Below, one piece after another: positions 30,201 to 42,300 of a stretch of 64,000 nt of DNA. A program made the translations under genes and the position numbers. The notes beneath the pieces are model-generated. The model saw nothing but the letters and a program-made list of their open reading frames with translations, had not been told where the DNA came from and searched no databases. The stretch covers positions 24,935,021-24,999,020 of the forward strand of contig OX335642.1 in assembly GCA_946894095.1 (NCBI GenBank), read 5' to 3'. Each line of letters begins with the position of its first letter. Position 1 is the first letter of the stretch. Origin of the DNA: Incurvaria masculella (taxonomy: Eukaryota; Arthropoda; Insecta; Lepidoptera; Incurvariidae).

Positions 30201-33200
30201 TCAGAAGTAGATCACCTCCTCCTCGGGCTGGGGGAGCGGCTGCGCGACCGGCGGGGCGGCCTCCGGCGAGCGCACGCGGAACTTGTCCGGCAGCTTGGGG
30301 TATGTGTTGGTCCTGCCGAGATAACGGTTCTGAGATAACAGCACCTTCCTTTTGTGGAGTACTGGGGTATCCCGGGTGATCAGGCAAGTTAGTAGTTGCA
30401 TTTCGCACCATGCTATATGTACCTGATTATTATCTTTACTTGTTAAGTCTATGTACCTGACAGCTTTGTTTGTTGGCGGCGGCGCGTACTGCGTCATAGG
30501 TGCAGGCGAGCTTCCGGTCCGCGTGTGCTGCACCAGCGGAGCGCTCGTCACTCCTCCCACCGCCGTCTGCAACGCAGGCAGGTGGTGTTACCAGGACAGC
30601 AGGAGACGCAGCGTAAAGCACATTTTATTTTAAATAAATAGCAAAATTTAAGCTTATGCAAGCTGTCAAATCAAACTCGGACTCGCAAATGATAGTTTGC
30701 TTAACGCCCACTGCGCTCTTCAATTCTCCATACATTTGGAAGATACTAGTTAATCGGTTTGGCGTAAACGCAAATTTAGGTGACAAGTTGGACTAAGGGC
30801 TCTGATAGTCTTCTTTGCAGGGTCTGCATGGAGAACGAGACCGCTTAATTCTCCTGTGGGGTACGTACCTCGGCGGCGGGGGCGTCGTGCAGCCGGTGGT
30901 AGCCGGCGGGCGACTGCTTGCCTCCGCTCAGGCTGGCCAATTTTAATGGCAGCTGCTGTTTCACCATCTGCAAAAGTCACCCAACTCCTATCAGTTTTAC
31001 AATTTGCGCTACATATGAGTTGGAACCAGGATTGGAAAATGTTTTGGCATGAAAACTTGTAATGAGCTCAAAAAATTCGGCATTTCAGAATTGATTAACC
31101 TGCTGGAATTATTTTTAAAATTAATTTGAGGTTATACGACATTTGCATTGAAGCAATGTGATCGGATTTTGAAAATAATTGGCAAAAAACCGGCCAAGTG
31201 CGAGTCGGACTCGCACAAGTTTTAAAGCGAAAAAATCAAATTTCTTGACAATTCAATTCAAATATTTTTTTACTATTTGCTGCTATAGCCGGAATAGAAA
31301 TATACACACACTCTGTGAACATTTCAGCTGTCTTCCTATTACAATTCGCGAGGTACAGCTCACCGACAGACAAACGTACCGGACACACAACGACTGATAG
31401 CGGAGGCTTAGTAATAGGGTTCCAATGGCACCCATATGGAACCTTAAGAATTTTAGTCAGAGACATTCGTCTGTAATGTAATCCAAAGTGCACGGCAAGA
31501 CCCTGCGCCACTACGCCATGAGTCGTTGGTTGGGCAGATGGTGCGTACCGGCGGCGCGTGCGCGGTGGCGGCGCCGGCGCGGCTCTCGTTCTGCGCGGAA
31601 AGCAGCTGCGGCGGCAGCGCGGCTGGCACCGACGACTCGGACCCTGTCGAGCCGCGGTTACCTACACCACACACATACATAATTATTACAAACAGAGCAA
31701 CCACTCTTAATAGCTGCTGACCGCAGACTAGTTGTCAAAAGATGGCGCCTCTAATCTATTTGCATGATTACATTCCACACTGCTTTCCTTGTAAACTTAT
31801 TTAGTTGGTTGGTTGAAAGACTTTAACAATCAGTTAAACTCTCTAAGGTAATTCTCGCCTGTTCGTTTACTCCCCCTACCTCAGCGAGTCTCCAGTCCAG
31901 GGGGATGTCCTTGCTCTCGTCGAACTTGTGCATTTACATAACACAAATCCTAAAGGCGAAAGAAAACATCCCAAGAAATCCCATTACTTCAGTAGTGTCA
32001 TGATCCATGGAATCTTCATTTAAGTGTGATCAAGACATCTACTTTTGCACGTTGGAGATCCTTTACAGATCTGTTGTGTACCGATATATTGAATGCTAAA
32101 ATGTGTTGTTCTTACCATTGACATTTAGAATGAGGTTATGATTTGTCAATAACTTCAATGTGTCACAACTAACATCACGTTTGCTTCCGCTACGGATATA
32201 CCAGGATAATAGGTAATTTGCTAGTTTGCACAGGACCATTATAGGAGACTTGGACACCGTTCAATCTTGGGCTGAGAAATTCGGACTCATCGTTAACCCT
32301 GCTCAAATGCAAGCAATTATAATTGGGTCCCCGAAACGATTTTGATTTGATTTGATTTGATTTGAAACTTCTTACCAAACTAAACTTGCTCCCCATACCC
32401 AGTGTAGTTTTTAACAGGGTTTCCATCCCATATGTCAAATTTGTAAAAAACCTGGGTCTCTACATTGATGACACTTTATCCTGGAATAAGCAGGTTGGTG
32501 GGGTAAGCCGGAAAAAGTTTGCAAGCATGCACTCTCTCAAACGCCTGCAAAATTTCCTGCTTCATTTCCTTTCAGCTTCGACCATCGTTCATCTAATGCG
32601 ATGGTACCAACCCGGGCAGGATAAACCCGACAGACATATGTGCGGCCACTTCTTGAATACGCCTACCAAGTTTGGAGCCCCTACTTCAAGAAGGATATAG
32701 ATGTACTTGAAAAAGTCCAAAGACGAGCAACAAAGATGGTAGTCACCATGAAAAACAAACATTATGAGGACCGACTAAAGCTATTAGGCCTCAAAACACT
32801 GGAAAAACGCAGACAGCGTGGGGATCTTATCGAAACATATAAAATACTGCATGATTCCTATGATGTCAATAATTTCAAAACAATGTACATATTTAACACT
32901 AACGAAAGGCTACGCGGTCACTCGCTAAAGATAAGTCGCACCCTAGCATCAACAAATCCTCGAAAACATTTCCTAACAAACAGAGTTGTGGATAATTGGA
33001 ACGGCCTACCTGAGGAAATAATAAGTGCATCGTCAGTAAATGTTTTCAAAAACAAACTGGATCTTTACTTAAAATTAAAAAAATATATATAAATAAAAAA
33101 AAAATAATAAAAAAAAATTCATAGACAATAATTAAATAAATAAGTGCAAGTGCTTAAAAACAAAAGTGCAAGTGCATAAAAAGAAGTGCACGCATCAGCA

Positions 33201-33373
33201 TAATGCTGCTAGTGCATTACAATATAATAATAATATATAATGATATATTATTATAGAAGTGGCGTTTGTTTTCAACTTACTCCTCCACTTTGGCTCCTTG
33301 CGGCGCACGGGCTCACTTGCACTTGAGTCCGGCGAGAGTGCGCTGACGCTAGCGAGCTCCTCTTGCGACCCAC
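30201..33373 (-). CDS. RhoGEF exons V-Z: C-terminal tail and stop
   Basis: Exons 33373-33281 (GSQEELASVSALSPDSSASE, PVRRKEPKWR), 31661-31549 (NRGSTGSESSVPAALPPQLL), 30967-30869 (MVKQQLPLKLASLSGG), 30566-30457 (TAVGGVTSAPLVQHTRTGSS) and 30312-30201 (TNTYPKLPDKFRVRSPEA, ending PEEEVIYF and TGA). The tail is proline- and serine-rich. The last exon joins at AG|G after TCTCGGCAG; an alternative AG 17 bases upstream would break the frame. The final four residues VIYF fit a class II PDZ ligand (hydrophobic at 0 and -2). Confidence 0.9.
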
Positions 33374-36300
33374 CTGTGACAAACACCCGTCAATATATAC
33401 AGATTTTTTTAAATGAAACCTAAAACTGGAAATAACCTTTTAAAGAAAGGTCCAACCCGGGACAAAGCCGCTCTGAGCTAAAGATACAGAAACCTCCGTA
33501 CGATTGTCATGTCCCAACGTAGAACCGCTTCTGCATCTCAAATGTTTAATTTATCAAGATGTTTGGCCGACTTTTTAGGAACAATGCCGTTCATAGATAA
33601 GCACGCCAACTGTTTTCCGTGCACACCACATGGTAGTAACCACATGGGACAGGTCAAAACATTACATGGGCTTCTCATTTTCAGTGTTGTCGAGGTTTTG
33701 GTCATGTGGTATCGCTGTCATACGCAGATAAGCAATAGCTTCGCGTGCACAGGGGCAGTATTTTTTTTGTTAAATTTGTATTTATTTAAATGGCGGCATT
33801 GAAACTGAAGTCTAAGAGAAAGGTCTTGTTATACCTGGGATCAACCAAGTGGTTACCTTATCTCTTTTATTTTATATCTTACTTTCATTTATCTATCTAA
33901 ATATTTGTTGTAATTATGTAAACTTTATCATGCCTAATTGTGTATTTTTACATAGAAAATAATTGTGCAATGTGGGGTAAGAAGGTTTGGTTTAACTAAT
34001 ACTGTTCATAAACATGATCTAATACACGGACTCATTGTTTGCTAGATAAAATGCATACAATTAATTGTACCACAAGTACCACCCATTAGGGAGCACTGTC
34101 CATGAATTCAAAATCTGGTCAAGTGCGAGTCGGACTCACACACAAAGGGTTCCGTACCATCGTACAAGATTTAACACAAAAAAACAGGTTTTTTTCTATT
34201 TTTCGTAATAAATTTCAGCTGCCTATCTATTACGGTTTATGAGATACAGCCCTGTGACAGATGGACAGACGGACAGCGGAGGCTTAGTTACAGGGTTCCG
34301 TTGGCACCGTTTGGGTACGGAACCCTAAAAAGGATGGGGGTGTCAACAATAAAAAATAGACGCCATTTTGTAACAGTAAACTAAACTAAAAAAAAAATTG
34401 AGGTGAGCCACCGTGGTGCTGGAGGCGCTCGAGTCGCCGGTAGAGTCGCTCCCGCTGCTGCTCCACGTCGCGCTGCTGCTCCGCGAGCGCCGCGCGCGCC
34501 GCCGCCAGCTGCCGCCGCTCTGCCGACCGACAACACCATATAACGCCCACCGTGCTGTGTGGCTTCCGGCACGGGAAAATTATGCACGCGGGCCTACTAA
34601 ACACGTTTATGCCGTAAGAGCCGACTAAGGGATTCGTCGTTTGTGGTTCGGATATTTGTGTAAATTCTTTTGGAATTGATGTCTTGGGTATTTATTTTTT
34701 GTAAGTTGGCATTACCTAATGAAATAAAATAAAAATATATAAAATTTTGATTATTGTATTGTTATTATGTTAATCATTCATCAAAAACTATTTTAATTAG
34801 TATCAACTTTAAGCATTTTTCGTACATAACAGAATAAACAGTATTTAAAGCTGCGTGGCGAAAGTCCTTGCCTTTCCATGTGGAATAAGACACAAAGGAA
34901 AGTAGTATTTGACAAAAGTAACTTTAACCTAAAAATTTTTTTGTGAATGTCAAATATTATATGTAAACATAGGAGAATGAAACAATGGTAAGTTGGTACG
35001 GTCTGATAGCGGTAGCGCTTTTCTGACCTACAATAAAACTGGCATTCTTCTGCTGTTATTCTTCTGGGCGGTTGCTGCCTTCATGTGGTCCCACAACAAC
35101 GTACAACACCCTCTCAATTCTTGAGCTGTGTGTCATGAGAGCGCGCTGGCCTCGGCGCGTCTGCTCCAGCTCCATACGGAGGCCTGGGCAACTGACCGAA
35201 CGTTGTAGGGAGATCGAGTCAGCCGATTCCACTACACTTGCGCGCACACGCGCTATCTACATATGCATGCCACAGACAGAAAGGGCTGCCTCGCATCTCC
35301 ACTGCCGCCGCTGCGCCCACCCCACCGCGCCGCACGCCGCCCTCCGCCGTCTGCTCGCGGCAGCCGCCGCCGGCGCGCCCGGCGGCCGGCGAGCTGCGTA
35401 GTAGTAAGTACCTAGGCTGAAGAAACTTACGGCCTCACGTGGTATAACCTAGTGGTTTTAACCTTAAGAAGAGTCAATGCAGTATTAAACATGCTTTGTT
35501 GTGAAAATTTTGTCACCTATAAAATATTTGAAGGCCGACTGCGAGCGCTTGTCTCGACCGCGTTGGCCACACAAACGATAAAAAGCAGTGTTTAGGCGTG
35601 AGGGGGGGGGGACATGCGGAAAGCAGCCGGAACGAGCGGGAGAGGGGGAGTGGACCTTCTAATACGCCAGTATTTATTAGATATTCTTTGACGGAGGACA
35701 CTCTGTGTCAATTGAGCCTACAGTAACTTGTCCGGCGTTACCGTCGGCGGTGGCGTCGCGCTCAGCAGACCGCTGCGCCTCCCACGCGCTGCGCTCGGCC
35801 GTCAGCCGCGCCTGCGCGTCGCGCAGCTCCTCCAGCTGCGTGTCGTGGCAGCGCGCGCCGCCCTCCGCGCGTCCGCTGCAGCGCCACGCGTGCAGCTGCG
35901 CCTCCAGGCTGCCGGCAGAACAAATCGACACCTCAATTAGAATACTCTCATCATCATCACACATGATGACATCATAAATAAAAAAAAGGAATATATAAAA
36001 AATTAGACATGGTAATTCCTTTCTTTTATTAGGACATTATAATTTTTACTATAACTATAATCATGATGTTTCGTCTGAAATCTATACACCGGAAATAGAG
36101 AGAAATTTGATATCTCTTTCTGTCATACTGACGTCGACCATAGAGTAAAAGGGACTTATGGATTCCTTCTCTTTCTAGTGTATAAAATTAAGAGGAAACG
36201 ACCGTACTGCTATGGAGGGACGCCGACATGTCGCACAGAAACCCTAAACAAATCCCTGCATCCTGATCATAGCGATTTTATAACGAATCGATGTTCGGTG

Positions 36301-39300
36301 TTCAGCGTCTTGGAGTGCTGCGGCGGAGCTCCCTTGTCCTCACTCAATCACTGACACTTCAGACATAATTTATATCCACACAACCAGCATTCGAATCTGC
36401 GGATAATTAAGTTTTTAATGTAACTTAGTGTAGTTTAACTATCAAAAAAGTTTAAATAAATAAAATGTAATGAAAAAATGAAATTGCAGTTACAAGAAGC
36501 TAACAACTGGTGCGGGGGGCCAGCACAGACTAGATAAGCTACTAAAGTTCTATTGTGTCATCGTCACATTGTATGGAAAGGCAAAGCCACATCGCCAGAC
36601 AACTATCTCTTTTGTAAACTAAACAAATGTTATGGCCTGCAAGTTCAGTGGTGCGAGTGAGGGCCCACCTGTGTATGGTGGTGAGCTGCTGCCACACGAT
36701 GCACGTGAGCGTGTACACGCAGTGCTGCAGCTTAACGGCCGCTTCGCCGCCGCTGGGGTGCTCGGGCGGCGCTCGCGACGCATCCACGCCGTCCGCCGGC
36801 TGCTCCGCTGCCTCGCTCACGCCTTCCACCACTCTACGGACTGGAGCGAGCGGATTGAAAATAATTTAACCAACTGCATTTCGTTTGTTCCACATCGAAC
36901 GAGAATTTGGTGCGAGAATCCCTTTGCGACACAGGGAAAGTGGCTCGGTCGATTATGACTGGGAATTTGGTGTCTTTTCACACGTCTTATTGGTAAGGGA
37001 ATATTTAGGCGAAAAAATTCTAAGGTAGTCAATGGGTTCATAGTGTTTAGATTTTAATTATACTAGCTTTAGCAATACTGGCATAGACATATTGGCCTGT
37101 TTACAACCCAAAAATATTGGTTATTTTAAGTTTTGGAACTATGTTCCTTATCACACGTTTTGCCAATGTGAGCTGCACCGGAAAAAGAGTCTGACCGCAA
37201 CTAATGCTTTCACAGAGACAAAGCTTCAGTTCTCACGTCAACCCATATTACTTTATGGCTGAAATGATAACCATACACCATTAGCCGTCTGTTTCTTCTT
37301 GAAGAAGAATACAATATGAAGAATAGAAATGTACAGTCCTTCATATAGGAAAGCAAAACCCAAGGAAAACATACACAATTCAGGGTAACACTCTAAAAAG
37401 TGTGAATACACAAAGAGATTTGGGTGTCATAATCACAGAAGATCTAAAATGGGAGGCACACGTTATAACTGTAGTGAAGAGAGCAAACTCATTGCTGTAT
37501 ACCATAAACAAAGCTTTCTCCCATATAACCCCTGAGCTTTTCCTAAAGCTTTATAAAACATATGTGCGACCTATGTTGGAGTATGCATACCAGATGTGGA
37601 GTCCCTACTTCAAGAAAGATATTGACCTGCTGGAACGAGTACAACGTAGAGCTACAAAAATGCCAACTGCACTGAAAAATCAAAGTTACGAAACCCGGCT
37701 GGACAAGCTTGGCCTCACCACTCTACAAGAACGAAGAGAACGGGGAGATCTTATTGAAACATTTAAAATTCTCAACTCTTCTTACAACTCTACCAATCTA
37801 AAAGATATGTTCACCATTGCTAATACTAAAAACCTGAGAGGACACTCAAAAAAGCTGTATCACAATCAGTCGAAGCAGAAGCCTCGACGACACTTTCTTG
37901 CCAACAGAGTGGTAGAATCGTGGAACAGTCTTACCAGTGAAGTTGTAAACGCTGTCTCCGTAAATTCCTTCAAAAATAAATTGGACAATCATATAAAATT
38001 AAAAATAATAATAATAATAATAATAAATAAATAAATAAGTGTTGTGATATAGGCGCATCAGCTTAAAGCTGCTAGCCTATCAATAATAATATAATAATAT
38101 AAAAAAAAGTCAACCTTCCGGCCGTCGGAATTTACTAGGCAATTGATCTCCTATCTCGCTTTCTTGAAAACTAACAAGCTAAGCAGTTTGATCAAGGTAC
38201 ACTATTCCAGCACTACTTGGTTGGTTGGCGCTGGTTGTTGGCTAATGCAACACAATGCGTTGGGTCGAGATTGGGACAGATATGGAAACGAAACGCTCTG
38301 CAACAGTGTGTGTTCATTTTATTAAAATAGTCACCTAGCACTTTAAGCGTAATCTCATGTATAACTTGACGACTGGCGCTTGTGAAATGTGATTCTGTCC
38401 GACTTTGAAGTCTGTTCCAAATGGATGTCCCACGATATCTCTCGTATTTTTAAATAATCTATATTTCTATCGACCGCCAACCCGAAGTGTCATCTTGAAT
38501 GTCTCCAAACCATATATCGAGCCGAAAATACGAAAACGAAATACGCTGACGATTGTTGAAAAAGAGTGCGGAGAGGTTTACCTTTGTGATGGTTGTCGAA
38601 GCCGCCGAAGGTGTCGGCGCGGCGCGGCAGCGCAGGGCTCTCGTACGAGACGGAGTGGCGCTCGCCGGCGGAGCTGGTGCTGCGGCCGAGCGAGCCGCCG
38701 CTGCCGCCCCACGCCGCCGCCGACGCGTCCAGCGCCTCCTGCCACGGCATGCCACCAGCAATGTTAACATGAGCTATAATCGATGTTACGAAAGTGTTGC
38801 ACCAACATGGGAGAGTACACCATAAAGACGATGATAAAGAAGTCCTTCATTTCGATGTGAATAACCACTAAATGCTTCGTCCCATTTGAACTTATGTTAC
38901 TGAAAGTGCGTTCCGTGAACCAATGTACACCGACAATCAGAAAAAAAAGTCATAGGCTCATCAGACAGTGTACATCACCTATTGTGGTGTGAATCGTATA
39001 ACATGGAGAGTTGAGAGCGTAGTTATCCAATCGCATAGGGTGCATCTATCAGAGTGCAACAAGTTGATATGCGGTGGTTACCTTCACGACATTGCAGACC
39101 TCCTGCCACAGCCCGTGCGTGTCTGAAGATGGCAACGCGAGGCGCACGTAGTCTGGCACAACCAGCCCACCAGGGAACACCGTATTGACACCTGCAAACA
39201 CCAACAGTTAAGTGATGGTGGAAACCCTTTAGCTCTTTTATCCTGGGCGAATTGGTGTAAGCTAAAACGTTGGGCCGTTAAAGTATGATCATGCTAGTTA

Positions 39301-42300
39301 AAAAATCATCCTTACACTTGACAAGGCTGAAAATATTTATATACATACAGAGATGATCCGGTACGGTCACAGCATTCTTCTTTCGCTTCCTCTACATACA
39401 TACAGCGCGATTTAAATAAGAATAGGACGGGGCTCGTGACTAGCTTCACTCAAATTTGCGTGGAAAAGTATGGTTGGTACGTCCACACGGGTTCATACGG
39501 AAAACATTCGCTTCAATATCAAACGAAGTCTGATGCATTTTCCATCCATCAGAATCGAGGTTTGATCCGCGTATGTGCGTCTACATGCTTTTGCGTTTCC
39601 TTGTTTTGTAGCGGCTCTGCCTTGCCGTGACAGCGACACTAGACAATAGCACACGAATCTCCTCAGTAGGATTACATTGAGTGCCTGTTACAGAATTTAC
39701 AGTTAAACGAGTGGGGGGACTGGTCTTTGCTACCTGTCTTTATCTGTTTTCTGTGAATTAGTTATGATGTTTTAGTTTATGTCGGGTGTCCTCGAAAGTG
39801 CCACAGTTGCATTGTTTTATTAGTCATTTTGTTAGTTATCACGTTTTTGATTGTTCTTATATTTAATATCTGTTCTTCAAATTAATATTTAGTTAAAATA
39901 AATTATTTTGTCTAAATGTTTATTAAATCGTTTTTGTAGAAACTTTTTTTGCACTTCATACTGAACTTTGTGAAGTGAGGGTTTTAGCAGTTTGACATTC
40001 AAAATGGCGGCGGTTCCCGTGCTATTCTTATTTGAATCGCATTGTACATCTTTTCATGCAGGCTCTATGCTTACGGGTGCTACTGACCTTTGCGAAATAT
40101 AACATCAATCTGGTTGTGTTACATTCCATTCACTTCTGCACTGCACATTTGTTTAGTCATTATTTTTTCACCCATTCGTTCTACATGTAAAAACAACTTC
40201 AACATAGCATTCTCAATTTTCGTATTTCAGTTGACAATGTACTCTAACCAATTGGTTGTGGAAATTGTCCCGTAAACTCTCGTCAAGGAATGCACTTCTA
40301 CTCCATTTATTCTCCATTCGTGCCTCTTCCCCAAACAATAAACACCGGACTTCCGGAAAATATTTGCTGGCAGCGACCACCCCTCAAACAACAAGGACAA
40401 GTTTTCGGGGGAATGTGTGCAGGCAGCAACCACCCTAAGAAAAGAAGGGCCAGACTTCGGAGCAATATGAGCAGGCAGCAACCGCCCTCAAAAAAATCGA
40501 GGACCAGACTTTGGGACAGTATGTGCAGGCCGCAACCACCCCCAAAACAATAACACACTCACCGATGTGTGCGGGCTCGGCGGCGGGCGGCGCGTGTCCA
40601 CCGCTCGCGGCCGCCATGCGCACGTGCAGCGTCATCTTGTCCTCGAGCAGCGCCGCGTGCTCGCGGTCCTTCGCACGGAGCGCCTCTGTCGCGGCCAACG
40701 TGTGTTATGTTCACATATTGCAATACTAATAAACTATGCTATCCAGGTGGAATGGCAGTCTTGATTAAAAAATATTTTTTAAATTTTATGTGACTGGAAA
40801 TCGGTGGCTAATATCATACCTATTGGATCCCATCCATAATGCGACTGCGCCCAGTGTTGCTTAACCTCGATGATCAAACAACGAGGCGACACGCCGCTGG
40901 GCTACCGTAGGCTTTCAAATAGTTGATTTCGCTCCTGGCTATGCGAGGATTCTTGTACATGTCCGATAAATTACTAATTTTACCTAATTTTTTTTTCATT
41001 TATTGGCTGCAGTCATGAGTGCAGGACTAATTTAATTGAAAAAAGGACAATTACCATTCTTCTATGGACAACGTAACCGGTGCCAACTTTAAGGAAGAAT
41101 GCAGTTTTGTTTTACATATTTAAAAAAAATGTTACCAATAAGATTAACTATCTTGTATCGCAGGGAACTGTAGAAAAATATTTTTGAAAATATGTTTTAA
41201 TAAATGACACTGGCAAAGAAAAATGTTAGCCACATCGTATCATAGATGGCTCCATCTGGAGTAAACTCAACCATTAAATTTCCATCTCTATTATAAACAT
41301 GCCGCGGAAAAGGGAAAGACCATGTGTAATAATCATACATCAGTCGGTGATGTGCATTAACAGGCTGATGTAATGTGCATTTGGCAAAATTTGGAGTCAA
41401 AATGCAACTATTTATTTGTTATTGATAATACGCTAGCAAGAAAATGAGATTAATTAAACATACCAATACCAAATGCACTCTTCTATTATAGCCAACTCAC
41501 AAGCTCGCTTCCGCTTTTATTATGGGCTATCTCATTTGTGTATGTCCATAGAAAAATAGAAAAAAATATATTGAAAAAACCCACACACAAGCACATTTCG
41601 CTCACAACCAATATTTGACACTTAAATAATATTCTCAAAATATATTAATTATGCGAGTCCTTATCTGGTACATGAGCGTGTGTGCGTCTCTATGCAAGAA
41701 CATGCAATAAATTGTACAAATCCCATTATTAAAATAATTACACAACTTACTAAACACTGGTACTAGAAAGGCAATGTTAATAAATAAACTAAACATGCCA
41801 ACAATACTCGGTACTTTTATACGATTTAAACAAGTTTTGCTTGACAAAAATAATTATTTTGGTACTACAAAACATTTATTCATAATCCATATTAAAGGCA
41901 CTGTTTTCACCATAACATAATTTGAAGGAAAGATATGGTTAGGTTAGGTTAGGTTAGGTTAGGTTAGACTTGACTTCCCTATCAAATCCTCTAAAGGAAA
42001 ACTGTTTTTGTTGATGTTTATTTTACATATCATTTATCAATAATATGTTACGGTGTGCAAACATAACTTTGAAAGTCATGTAAAATGTTCATAATTCCAA
42101 TAACTCAGAGTACAAATATACTATCAAAAAACATACAGCATTATCCCATTAAACCAGAGGATCGAAGATTTACCATGAACAATCTAAAATGCATGCTATA
42201 CCATGGGCGTAAGGCTCACCTTCCAACTGCCACCACGGTGTGTCGTCTGATAAGGAAATTTACAAGACATATTTACAATTGGCACCACATCTAAAGACAC

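Noticed and set aside
35256..35410. GC-rich stretch in a RhoGEF intron with an acceptor-like TACGCAG at its 5' side (minus)
   Set aside because: Neither available donor gives the required two-base/one-base phases between exons 35742 and 34519, which join perfectly to each other in the coiled coil. The translated frames are arginine/alanine low complexity.
40307..40698. Long open frames (83-87 codons) extending past RhoGEF exon P on the minus strand
   Set aside because: They read through the GTGAGT donor into the 54-bp minisatellite. The exon proper is 40563-40685.
40803..40925. Possible 5S rRNA gene
   Set aside because: Only the internal-control-like part is similar; the rest of 5S rRNA is absent and the piece is fused to SINE sequence.
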